A stretch of 64,000 nucleotides of DNA from Paguma larvata (taxonomy: Eukaryota > Chordata > Mammalia > Carnivora > Viverridae): positions 72,823,312 through 72,887,311 of the forward strand of contig CM057826.1 in NCBI GenBank assembly GCA_030068075.1, read 5' to 3'. Positions 43,930 through 54,735 of the stretch are shown piece after piece. The notes under the pieces were generated by a model, which was not told the DNA's origin, did not search any database, and saw only the letters and a program-made list of their open reading frames with translations. Every line of letters begins with the position of its first letter. Positions within the stretch are counted from its first letter, which is position 1. The translations under genes were made by a program, and so were the position numbers.

Positions 43930-46200
43930 ATAATCACTGACTAAAATCCATACATTTTTCAGGTTTCCTTAGTTTTTACCTAATTACCATTTTAAATGAG
44001 AATTCCATCGAGGATGTCACATTCTCTTTAGTAGTTATGTCTGTCTCTTTACTCTTCAATAGACTGTTAACAGTTCTCAGACTTTTCTTGTTTTTGATGA
44101 CATTGGTAGTTTTGAAGAGTATGGCCAGGTATTGTAGAATGGCCTTCATTTGGGATTCATTTATGTTTTTCTATGATTAGGCCAAGGTTATGTGTTTTTG
44201 TGAGGAAGACCACAGAGGGAAAGTCTGCCATTTTCAATCATATCATAAGAAGAGTACATACTAATAACATGCTTTATCACTGTTGGTGTTAGCATTACCT
44301 TGCTGAGATAATGTATACCTTGTTTCTCCAATGTAAATTTACTCAGCTCCTGCCTCTTTACTGTAATCTTTGAAAATGTGCAGACTACATGTAAGGAATA
44401 AGGAGTTTTGTTCTACCTTCTTCAGGGATGAGTATCTGCATAAATTATTTAAAAACTCTCAAAGGTCTCTTCTCTCCACTTACTTGTTTATCCAGTCGTT
44501 TGTATCTGTTTGGACTCATGGATGTATATTCTACACACTGGGTTATAATCTAATACTGCTTTATTAATTTGGTTGCTCAATTTTTTTGGCTTTGGCTAAT
44601 GGGAGCTCTTTCATTTGGCTCCTGCCTCCTTTGACACCCTCCCCTCCCTTATTGCAGTGTTTGTTTTGGCACTTCCCTATTTTATACTATTATAAGATGT
44701 TCAGGCTTTATTTTATGTATTCCCTGTCCAAGTCCTAGACTGAGTAATTTCTCCAAATAACCTTGGTTTCTTTCATTGGAGAATAGTATTCATAACCAAG
44801 ATAGGAGCATTAGATATGCTTAGTGCTACTTGTGTATCATTGCTTCCATGCATTTCAGCTCACAGAGCAAAGAAATATGTGCTTATATGAACCTGTGTGC
44901 ATCTGTATTTCTACATGTACTCATTTGTACCTAAATTAAGCTAAATATGAGTTCATACTGATGTTTCCAACTCTACCAGTACCGCATGGACCATGATTTC
45001 CTTTTTCACTTGCATGTCTTTAACCTCCCATTACAGTGGGAACCCAGCTCATATCATCCTCTTAAAATCTAATTTTCAATTCATATATATGTATAGTGCT
45101 TTCTGAATTGTTAAACCCTAATACAGGGGAAACAACTTCACAAATTGGAGGACATTGCTTTTATACAGCTCCTTTGCCTTGGGTCTTGCAGCCACCAATT
45201 ACTTCCAAAATTTCTTGTATCAGCAACTTCCTTTCCTCCATCCCTTTAGCGAGGCTATTTATAGATTTGTCATATTGTTGGATTGTGTTGTCACAGTCTG
45301 AATTTCATCCTGAGATTCTCCAACCTCCTGTCTTCAAATTGCTCAAATATCCTTGCAGTTCTCCTTGTCTTTGAGACTTAGCTATGTACGGTTACTCAAA
45401 GAGAGTACATGTCTTGCAATTCTTTCATTTGTAATACGCTAGTATTACACTGGAGGCTTGTTGGCACAGTGGTAGGATGTGAGTGAGGTTGAACATCCTA
45501 AAGTATTCTAATTTAGTCTCTGATTTAGTGCCTGTGTCTTGGTGCTTTAGCCTTCACAAGTGTTTTTGTTACTCTACTAGTGATCTATAACTTTTTTCTC
45601 CTGCCATGTCCCAAATGTTCTCGTTTTGTTTAGTTTAGTTTAGTTTAGTTTTGGTTTGACCCTCCTAAGTAAAACAGGAAGTCTGGAGGGGGCTGGAGTG
45701 TGGAGGAATTACCCTGCTATGCTTGGGATAAGGTTTCAGAATTGTGTTATAATATATCCTTTTGTTATGGATATATCTGCTTGTGTTTCACAGTGGTTAC
45801 TCTTCCTCTAATCCAGCCTGGGCCAAGGGGATATTTCTTGAATCCTTATTGTGAAAACCATGGTGAGGTCCTAAAAGGAAAGCCTAGGTTATGTGTGAAC
45901 ACATTTTTTCACCCCCAGTAAAAAATGCAGCCTTTTAGAAATGTTTACTCTCATTGAGCTTCTGGTAACTTGCCAAAATTATCATTTAAATATCTCTACC
46001 GGTTTATGGCTTCGGTGGCTTTTTTGGAGCAGGTCTTGGTTGGACACACACCACTCTGGATGCGCATATCACTCTAGATGGGGTGACATTTTGCCCTGTG
46101 ATTTCAGTTTTATGGTGGATCCACAAAAAAAAACACTGATTTTCAATTTCTGCAGCTTTCTCTTGATTTAAGGATGGACACCAGCTCTATGGTTGGAGCT
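43930..46200. repeat. Long mammalian interspersed repeat, probably L1M-type untranslated region
   Basis: A long chain of blocks that I recognise as repetitive: CAGACTTTTCTTGTTTTTGA, GAGGAAGACCACAGAGGGAA, TTGGCTAATGGGAGCTCTTT, GAGTTCATACTGATGTTTCC and TCATTGAGCTTCTGGTAACT. It appears to be one diverged element about 2.3 kb long. Its link to L1, and its orientation, are inferences. Confidence 0.5.
45627..45653 (+). repeat. (TTTAG)n short repeat
   Basis: About four tandem TTTAG units. Confidence 0.8.
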
Positions 46201-46214
46201 GTAACCAGACTTTC

Positions 46215-46445
46215 CTTTTAATTCATTTTTCAACACATATTTGTTGAGAAACTATTTTGTGGGCGTAACTTTTGAGCACTAAGGATACAAAAGTAAACAA
46301 CTGTACCCTTATGGGCCCTAGTAAAAAAAAAGACCTTAAGTAAACACACACATATCTAATTTGTCTTTATTTTTATAAAAATAAATAACAAAAGATAAAT
46401 GTAATGAAAGGCAAGTAAGGGACGTTATGAGAATGCATGTTAAGG
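46215..46445 (+). repeat. Ancient interspersed repeat, family unresolved (copy 3 of 4)
   Basis: CACATATTTGTTGAGAAACT, GAGCACTAAGGATACAAAAG, TAAACAACTGTACCC and later AAATGTAATGAAAGGCAAGT match the block order of the copy at 27,485. Confidence 0.5.
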
Positions 46446-47045
46446 TGACCTGCACAATGGATATGCTATAGTATCAAGAAATTAAATCAAATTAAGTTAC
46501 CGGGTGCCATTAATGTAAGATCCCTACATGAATCTACAGAATGTTTAAGCAGCAATCAATTAGATAAGAAAGGAGAGAATTTGTTTTCAGCATTTATTCA
46601 GGATAATTTTTTTAATGAGCATTAGGCTCATTGCAAGTTTTGGAATGTGAAATAATATATGAGAAAAATGTTAAAATGATTTACTATAAAGCGTATGTCA
46701 GCTTAATTCCTTTCAAGGAATCAAAATGAAACTTTTTGGGCTGAGACTTCCTAATGGAGATCGAGTAAAACGTATGTTTCTAGTTGAACGTCAGATTTCT
46801 TGGACAAAGTAGTTTTATGGAAACAATTTTTAGCAGTAGCTTTTTATAAGCCTGTTATCCATTAGAAAAGTAAATTGCATTATTTGAAAATGTTAAGCAT
46901 TTCCCAGAACACTGAGCACAAAACCATTTATCAACAATTTCTTCTACAATTATTCATAAAAATAGATTTTAATACATGGCAGGATTCTTGGGTAGGCCCA
47001 GATATAGAATGTTCTATTTAAAGATTAAACTTGAATCAAAAATTT
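46446..47045. other. No recognised feature
   Basis: AT-rich, no gene or confident repeat. Confidence 0.45.
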
Positions 47046-47049
47046 TCTT

Positions 47050-47063
47050 TTAATTATTTTCTT

Positions 47064-47106
<43 letters not shown>

Positions 47107-47261
47107 GCAGGGAGGGGCAGAGATAGAGGGAGACACAGAATTCGAAGCAGGCTCCAGGCTTTGTCAGCACAAAGCCTGACATGGGGCTCGAATCCACAAA
47201 CTGTGAGATCAAACCTGAGCCAAAGTCGGATGCCTAACCGACTGAGCCACCCAGTCGCCCC
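47050..47261 (-). mobile_element. Felid SINE, antisense, with long GA tract
   Basis: Reversed tail, then an expanded GA microsatellite (about 47067-47102). The body has CCTGACATGGGGCTCGAATC, and the head is GAGCCACCCAGTCGCCCC. The plus-strand open frame at 47065-47274 is the SINE itself. Confidence 0.92.
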
Positions 47262-47274
47262 TGGAATTTTTTAA

Positions 47275-47478
47275 AATTTTTCTTAATGTTTATTTTTTGA
47301 GAGAGAGAGAGAGAGAGAGAGGAAGTGGGGCAGGAACTGAGAGAGGAGGGACAGAAGATCCAAAGTGGGCTGTGTGCTGACAGCAACAAGCCCAACATAG
47401 GGCTCAAATCTGCGAACTGCCAGATCACGACCTGAGCTGCAGTTGGATGCTCAACCAACTGAGCGACCCAGGCTCCCC
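47275..47478 (-). mobile_element. Felid SINE, antisense, next to another
   Basis: Tail TTTTTCTTAATGTTTATTTT, GA run, GTGTGCTGACAGCAACAAGC, GATCACGACCTGAGCTGCAG and head GCGACCCAGGCTCCCC. It lies 13 bp from the previous SINE in the same orientation. Confidence 0.92.
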
Positions 47479-47569
47479 AAACCGACAATTTTAAAGCAGA
47501 ATCTGGTCCTGGACTATTAAATTCCAGATAATGGAGCCAGTTTTTCTTCACCAACTTTATTGCTAACAA

Positions 47570-47945
47570 ATGAACAGGATTTACTGAGTTCTCACAATAT
47601 GCTTAACCTTATGGTAGCCATTTTGGTATATATTAGAAAACAAGGTTATGGTTCGTATATTCTAATAAAACACAGTATTTGGAGAAAATATGTACAATTC
47701 AGGAAATACAGTAATAAATAATTAATTGTTAAATTGAGATAAGTTCACAATGAGTTTAGAGAATGAATAATGGAAGGAGACTTCATAATTAGAATTGTCA
47801 AAAAGGTTTGATTGAGGAGTGAGGACCTATGCCAATTTGACTTAAAATGTGCTTAAATCACCAGAAGGGAGGAAAGAATATAGTATTCAAGGCAAGGGTC
47901 CAGTCTGTATGGAGGCAGAGATAAGAAATGATCTTTTAAACCATT
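47570..47945 (+). repeat. Ancient interspersed repeat, family unresolved (copy 4 of 4)
   Basis: ATTTACTGAGTTCTCACAAT, CTTATGGTAGCCATTTTGGT, then AAGGTTTGATTGAGGAGTGA and GTATTCAAGGCAAGGGTCC match the family seen at 27,485 and 46,215. Confidence 0.45.
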
Positions 47946-47975
47946 AGGCTAGGACCTGGGAGAATCTGCATCATG

Positions 47976-48016
47976 GAGCAGAAACTCCTCAGAGGAGCAG
48001 AAACTACTCAGAGGAG
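47976..48016 (+). repeat. Two-copy 19-bp tandem repeat
   Basis: GAGCAGAAACTCCTCAGAG (47976-47994), then GAGCAGAAACTACTCAGAG (47995-48013), one difference. Confidence 0.9.
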
Positions 48017-48564
48017 ACATGTGTAGACTCACTGATCATTTTGACTTAAGCAGGTAGGTCTAAGCCAAAGTATTGCCAAAAATAATGACCTGGCTGGTTG
48101 GTGGCACTTACTCGGGGATTTAGTTTCTTATGCTCAAGTAAAATAGGACATTCCAGTAAATAAAATTTTGTAATCTCAAAGGCACAAAATCTTTATCTCA
48201 TCTTTAGCAAGATCAGTAGCCCCAGTTTTTATTTATTTGATGGTTCTTAAAAGTGGAGTATCGAAACAAGTCATTGACTATGCATTTTAGTGTGAGAATT
48301 ATAAGAAAGGGCACTGGTTCTCATAGATCATACAGGCAAATTATTGGTAAATAATTTGTAAAATATTTAGTATAAGCTAGCCTTTAATATGTGCTAAATA
48401 TACTAAAAATATTTAGTGCATACCTAACTAGAGAACCGGGAGGTTTTGGTGGACTATGTGAAGTAAGAGACTGTGTTTTATTCCCTCCAGAGTGCAACAG
48501 ACATTTGTCAACCACAGGCATTAAACACACTATACATTAACAACAAAATAGCAAATTTACCTGC
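48017..48564. other. No recognised feature
   Basis: AT-rich sequence. Confidence 0.4.
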
Positions 48565-48626
48565 AGAAATGCCATTTAGTTTTGAAACTAACACAGAAAT
48601 GCCATTTAGTTTTGAAACTAACACAG
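48565..48626 (+). repeat. Two-copy 30-bp tandem repeat
   Basis: The unit GCCATTTAGTTTTGAAACTA plus ten bases occurs at 48571-48600 and 48601-48630, differing only at the end. On the minus strand it makes a repeated peptide in a chance open frame. Confidence 0.92.
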
Positions 48627-49387
48627 ATATCCAGCCCAAACTCTTCAGTTGAGTCCTTTTCTGGTTTTTGATACAAAGTGTCTGAGTACAGAATGAAACA
48701 GAAAGCCATGCTGAGAGGGACGGGAAGATCAAGCTGTCAACAGAAAAAGATATTTGAGTGCTTCATGGAGGAGAGAAGATTAAAACTCCAGCTTTCTCCT
48801 AGGTGACAGGGAGGAAAGACCGCGGCATCACCCACAGCTCAGTGTTGTTGGGAGGATGATAACAAGGCAGAATAAAGCCAACATAACAAGGCATTTTCTC
48901 CAAGTTGCTCATGAAACCAACTGTGACTAAAGAGCCCCGTGAGCTGGCAACGGAGCTGTACCATTTGGAACTTGTTTCCTTTTGTTGGTTTTCTTTGAAT
49001 CTTGTTGTCAGTTGGGCAAACTTTTGAACTTTGACCCTGCAAGCAATCCATTGAATATGAAGGAATCAGGATGGACCTGTGGGCTTGTTTTCTTTAATCC
49101 TAGCCATAATTTTCATGTCCTCACCAGAGGTGACCTAAAAATACAACATAACTCTTTTAGAGGCCTCATATTAATTAGCAGAATCGACATTACACATTAA
49201 TCACATTTTTCTGGTATTAGTTCCCTATAAATTTGAGTGTAAGATTCTATTTAAAAATCCCGACTCATGTGTAAAGTCCATATAATTGATAAGGTACTTT
49301 AAAGGCATTACATGAAGTAGCTCTCTTTATACTGGATATAGTAATACTTTTTAAGAGACATTAAGTAAACAAAGATACTCATAGCGA
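48627..49387. other. No gene recognised
   Basis: No coding exon or confident repeat was recognised. The overlapping open frames on both strands at 48839-49200 have no domain that I know. Confidence 0.45.
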
Positions 49388-49909
49388 TGTAGGCAGGCCA
49401 GGTCCGAGTACCCAGAGGGGGATCCTGAAGGACCAGGCAAGAGGGCCCTTGGCTTCCCGCAGGATGGAAATCAAATGTGAGCCAGCAGGAGGTGAAAGCA
49501 GAGTTGATACAGAGTATCCTGGAGACTCGGAAAGGAAAGGACATGCACTTTGTCTTTATTCGGGGTTTGGGGGTTTTATTGAGGACGATGGTCTTGTGTA
49601 CATGTCCCCTAGGGCATCCAGGAACTGGTTAGGACAAAGATGAGGGCACAGGTGTTCCTCCTTGGAGGCTGAGGTCCTCAGTCTAGAATACCATGCGATG
49701 GCTTCCTTAGGTCATTCTTACCCGGTCCTTCCTTAGATGTTCCCTAGAGAAATCATTAACCCCTTATCCCTTACAAGGAAGACCTATGCTATTTGCATTA
49801 CAAGGCATGTGTAAAGTGAGGTAGGGGAACAGCTCCTAGCAAGAATAGAAGCAGGAAAAGGAGCAAAAAGCAAAATTTTAGGGAGTCCTTCAGTTTCCCT
49901 GTCTCAACA
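49388..49909 (-). mobile_element. Candidate solitary LTR
   Basis: Starts TGTAGGCAGG and ends CTGTCTCAACA (TG...CA), 522 bp, GC-richer than its flanks. On the minus strand it carries two AATAAA signals (reverse of CTTTATTCGG at about 49555 and TTTTATTGAGG at about 49574). Similar in size and layout to the candidate at 37,929. No matching target duplication or internal retroviral region was found. Confidence 0.5.
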
Positions 49910-50699
49910 GTAAAGAATATTTGTGCAGCAAAGTGACAGATAATGCACATATATTATCTGTCTCTGGAAAGATAATAAAAAATATTTTCCTCCAGCATGT
50001 AGGCAGACAAGGGAACTGAGGTGCGTGGTAAAAATCTTCAACTTACAGTGCTTTGAGTCCCAACTTTGAACAATGGCCTAAAGACTTTTTATATGTAAAT
50101 TTCTTAAATGACCAATATTATTTTCAAATGTGATATATGCATATGGAAAACTTTCAGAGAATACCAAGGGCATATAGTACAAATATTAATGCTTAGATAT
50201 TTATTATTAAAAATTTCAAATTCAGAGGTCAATTCTTCTCTAATCTATATTTATAAAATGGTACCATATTCTACATTATCTCCTAGGAAAGTTATAATCA
50301 TCATGAAGTTTCAAGAAAACCAAGTATTATGTTTTTAAAATTTCATATATGTTATAGGAATTAATGTTATTTGTGCAGAAGTAGTTGATTTACTCAAATA
50401 TATGCAAGGTAGAAAAATAATAACTACAGAAAGTGAATATATAGTGTTAGGTAGATATCCATGGCTGTAGCGTTTTTATTTTATTTTATTTTGCTTTTTT
50501 GACTTCTGTAATCTCTCCATATACTCTCCTCCCCTTTTAAACACCCTCCTCTATTTTCCAGAAAACATGGAAGTAATGAGTATAGTAAAATTTAATCATT
50601 TGTACTCCTCCGTTTGCTGCTGCTGGTTAAATAAAAAGTCATATGTAATAATAGGTTAAATATTTCATGATCATTGACGACTACTTGATACTACCAAAT
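49910..50699. other. No gene recognised
   Basis: AT-rich, with a short TTTTA run at 50474-50493. Confidence 0.45.
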
Positions 50700-52986
50700 A
50701 TCTATACCTTCAGGTCATAACTTCTGTTTCCTCTTGCTGCTTTTAAAATTCTCTTTATCACAACTTTTTGCTGTTTTAATTACTCAATGTCTTGGCGTGG
50801 ACCTCATCAGGTTGATTTTGTTGGGGATTTCTACCTCGTCAGGTAGATTTGTTTCCTTTCTCAGATTAGAGAAGTGTTTAAATATTATTTCTTCAAATAT
50901 ATTTTCTGCCCCCTTTTCTCTCTGTTCTTCTGAAATCTGTATAATGTGAATGTTATTAGGCTTGATGGTGTTGCTGAGTTCCCTTACTTTGTTGTCATTT
51001 TTTGTTACTGTTTTATTTTTCTCATTTTTCTGTTAGTGCTCAGTGTAGATGCTCTCCATTCTCTCCACTGCATTCTATTTCAGGTCATTGATCCATTCTT
51101 CTGCTTCATCTAGTCTACTGTGGATTCCGTCTAGTGTGTTTTTTATTTTAGTTACTGAGTTCTTTATCTCTGCTTAGTTCTTTCATTTTTTCTCTTTGCT
51201 GAAGGTCTGAAGTCCTACAGACTTCTTTTCCTACTTTTCCTCAAGTTCTGTGGGTATCTTTATGACCTTTACTTTAAATTCAGGCATATTGATTGTATCT
51301 GTGTCATTTAGCTCTCTTGCTGTGATTTTTGTCCTGTTCTCTGTATTGGGACATGTTCCTCTATTTCCCTTTTTGTCTAATACTCTGTATGTTTCTCTTC
51401 TTTAGGAAAGTCAACTGTGTCGCCTGCTCTTGAAAGTAATGATCTTGGGGTGCTTGGGTGGCTCAGTCGGTTAAGTGTCCAACTCTTGATTTCAGCTCAG
51501 GTCATGATCTCACAGGTTTGTGAGAATGAATCCCACGTCGGGCTCTACATTGATAGCACAGAAACTTCTTGGGATTCCCTCTCTCCCTCTCTCTCTGTCC
51601 CTCCGCTGCTCACAGTCCCACATGTGTGCTCTCTCTCCATCTCAAAACAAATTAATTAAAAAAGAAAAAGTAGTGGTCTTATGAAGAAGAGGTCCTGTAT
51701 TGCCCTGCAGTGTAGTGTCCCCTGTTCCCCAGAACCTGGCATTTCAGGGGAGTCTCCCATGAGTGTTTTGTGTACCCTGCTATTGTGGCCGAGCCACTTT
51801 CCCCTTCTGCTCAATCATCTTCAGAGACTTTTTGCCTGTTGTGAACAGGGTTTGGTCCCTGTATTGTTAATGGGCTAGTCTGGGGCTGCCTTGGGCTTGA
51901 ATTGGAACAGATCAGGCATTTGTCAGAGATGCTTCACACTGGACCATGGGCACTCTCCCTGTGTTGTCTCCTGAGTGGCTGTTTTGGCGAGTGGTTCCTG
52001 CAGTCGGACAAGATGTCTGTCCACAGCCCACTGCTGGGGCTGCAGTGGAGCTGCTGTGTGTGGTGATCTTCCCCTCTCACCAGTCAGTTTAAAGTCCTGC
52101 AGACGCCTGTCAGGCTGCTTACAAGATGCCAAACTTGCGATGCTGCTGTGGATGGGCTCCTGCTGAGTGTGTGTTGGAGGGGGAAGGTCCACAGGAGACC
52201 AGGGGTGGGGCACATGGTGCTAGTAACATTTGTGCTAGTCTGCAGTGGGGGGGGGACCTGTAAGTGTTTCGGGGAACTCGTGTGGAGGCCTGGTTGGAGG
52301 CACTGGATCTGCAGGAGAGTGTGGGGAAGGGCACACTGTTAGCAAGCTAGATAGAGTGTTCTTGCTGGTTCCTGCATGGTCCAGGATGTAGGCTGTGGGG
52401 GTGGGAAAGGGAAACGGTGCATGCCAGCTCTTTTGTCCTTGGAGAAGTCTTCTGAAGATCCCTGCCCCTCCAGCACTTACTGAGATTAGTAAGTAGATTT
52501 CCTTCCTGTATACCTCAGTTATTTTTCAAACTACTGAATCTGTGCTGTTTCTCAGCCAGGTTCTTTGCTCTGCTGTCTTTTTAAGGGCCAGGACTCTCCT
52601 ATTGCTCACCAGGTTTTCCAGTGCTGAGCCACCACTTTAAAAGTTCCAGGTGTTAAGCCAAATATCATGGGGATTCATCTTCTCATCGCTGGTCCCCCAG
52701 TCCTGAGATGCCCGAGGCAGGGTCTGCTCCTTTCCTTTTCCCATGCTTGCAGGGATCCTCCCTTCCAGGGACAGTCTGATGGGCCAGTTTGTTTCCCGCT
52801 GGCATTTCCAGTTTTCTTATCATTCAGTGTGGCCACTTCTCTGCATTTAGTTGCAGAGAGTCTGTTCTGCCAGTCTTCCAGTCATTTTCTGGATTGTTTA
52901 CACTGGTGGGGGTGTTACCTAGTTGGGTCCATCGGAGGAAGTGAGCTTAGGATACTTCTACTCTGTCATCTTCCCCAGAAGTCCAG
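50700..52986 (-). mobile_element. Older L1 (or HAL1-like) 5' half: 5'UTR and ORF1
   Basis: The right end, reversed, reads GGACTTCTGGGGAAGATGAC then AGAGTAGAAG, an L1-type 5' start. The GC-rich 5'UTR runs leftwards to about 51,680. Reversed ORF1-like text then follows (TGATCCATTCTTCTGCTTCA, GAGTTCTTTATCTCTGC, TTTAAATTCAGGCATATTGA), ending near 50,700 with no ORF2. HAL1 elements have only ORF1, so this may be one. Otherwise the 3' half has been lost. Divergence is higher than in the L1 at 30.5-36 kb. Confidence 0.7.
51447..51666 (+). mobile_element. Felid SINE, sense, inside the older L1
   Basis: Full-length with an A-rich tail containing TTAATTAAAAAAG. Flanked by AAAGTAATGATCTT (51433-51446) and AAAGTAGTGGTCTT (51667-51680), two differences. 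Confidence 0.95.
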
Positions 52987-53589
52987 AGATGGAATATTTA
53001 TCAGGATTCTTAATGTTCATTATTGGTTTTTGTTAAAAAATGCTTTATAAATGAATTATATTAATCCACAGTGTGCTTCTATTCCATAAGCATCCATATT
53101 CATTGAATTGAATACGAATGAAATAGGAGTAAAAAAGTGTGTTCTTGTAATCTATAGTTTGCCTTTATCCTTTGTGTTTAAAACTAATTTTGTTACGCTA
53201 TGCTTGAACTTAAAAAAAATATTTTGGTTTGTTGCTTAAACCAGGTCATGAGCTATAGCCATAAGCTTAGGAGTTGACAAAATAGTCTTGTGATGCAAGA
53301 GGTAACTTTCTCTGCTTTGCAAATAAGGACTGCAAAAAGGACTGTATAATTAACACTGAATTTTTGACCTACTTGTATTTCTTTACTGTTTGCCTTATTT
53401 AAAAATAATAATTTTTAAAAAAGAAAACAGTTCTGAATTTATATTTGCTATATCTATATTTATCTTTGATCTTACATGTTAATCATATGTAAAACGTTGT
53501 AAAGAGACAATAACTATTGGCTTAACGAGCCTAAAATATACTGTACATAGTAAGGTAACAAATATATGATTATAAATGTAATTTTTAAT
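52987..53589. other. No recognised feature
   Basis: AT-rich sequence. Confidence 0.45.
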
Positions 53590-53599
53590 AACATTTATG

Positions 53600-53844
53600 G
53601 GGGCGCCTGGGTGGCTCAGTCGGTTGAGCGTCCGACTTCGGCTCAGGTCATGATCTCACTGTTCCGAGTTCAAGCCCCACATTGGGTGCTTGACAGCTCA
53701 GAGCCTGTGCTGACAGCTCAGAGCCTGGAGCCTGTCTCAGATTCTGTCTCCCTCTCTGTCTGTGCCCTTTCCCTGCTCATGCTCTGTCTCTCTCTCTCTC
53801 TCTCTCAAAAATAAATAAACATTAAAAAAAATTTTAAAAAAAGG
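53600..53844 (+). mobile_element. Felid SINE, sense, with 20-bp internal duplication
   Basis: Head GGGGCGCCTGGGTGGCTCAG, near consensus. TGACAGCTCAGAGCCTG occurs at both 53691-53707 and 53711-53727. Flanking duplication ACATTTATG at 53591-53599 and 53845-53853. Confidence 0.96.
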
Positions 53845-53853
53845 ACATTTATG

Positions 53854-54654
53854 ATTTGGGCTATTTCACCCTGGATTAATATTTTAATAAAATCTGATTG
53901 GACTGATACCTCTTTTCTCCAAATAATTGTTAGGTTTCTGTATTAGAGCTTTCAGTATACAAAAGACCAATTAAAACAAAATAAAACCCTTGACCAGAGG
54001 GGTCAAGATAAAACCCTTAAGACCAGAGGCTAAATTATAGGAATCAGGAGCTACTCTAGAGCTTTTAAACAGAAATAGGTTTAGCATAGGGAGTATTTAT
54101 GTCTTAAAATTATTGAAGGGATTGTAGGCAGGGCTCTGGACACCAGGAAAGTCTTTTTGAACAAGCTCACTGAATGGGTACTTAGGTAAAATGCTGCCTC
54201 AGGTAAGGTGGAGATTCAGGATGTTGCTTTTGATACTGTTAGATTCAAGAACTCACTGTCCTAGTTTCAATCTAGGATAGAAAATCTCAACTTTCCACCT
54301 TGCTCCCTCCATTGCATCTGCCTCTTGAAACTCATAATGCCAACAAATAGGCAATTATGTGTCATTATAAACCACTGTACTGCCTCTATAATGTCACTTG
54401 AGAACAGCAATCAACGAATGGAGAAAGATGGCCTCTGCTTCATTTCTGTCTCTGAAATGTAGCTTCATGGGAGTGCGGAAAATTAGGTTTAGCCTTAGAG
54501 ATTCTTTAGTGTAGGAAATACACTATGGGAAATTCAATGGATGTTGAATGCCCTGCCATGTCCATTACATTCATATTTGCTTGTCTCTACTAACATTTTA
54601 ATATGTAATAGTCTCAAAGAACATAGTATTCAGATTATACTATTATTCTGATGT
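53854..54654. other. No recognised feature
   Basis: ATAAAACCCTTGACCAGAGG and ATAAAACCCTTAAGACCAGA (about 53981-54027) are near-direct repeats. Otherwise single-copy-looking. Confidence 0.45.
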
Positions 54655-54735
54655 GATGTGAATTCCTTGAGAGCAGTGATTTTATGTTGTTTGTGGAGCC
54701 TCAGAACTTCCAGTAGGACTTGGTAGTGTAATGCA
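54655..54735 (+). mobile_element. Possible L2 3' end fragment
   Basis: GTGAATTCCTTGAGAGCAGT followed by a short TTTTATGTTGTTTGTGGAGC block resembles the L2 3' region. Weak. Confidence 0.35.

Noticed and set aside
37929..49909. The two LTR-like units as the ends of one provirus
   Set aside because: They differ in sequence at both ends, lie 11 kb apart, and the DNA between them is SINE, L2, L1 and MER5A without retroviral coding sequence.
52667..53050. Plus-strand 127-codon open frame, the longest in the window
   Set aside because: It is antisense to the 5'UTR of the older L1 and shows no recognisable domain.
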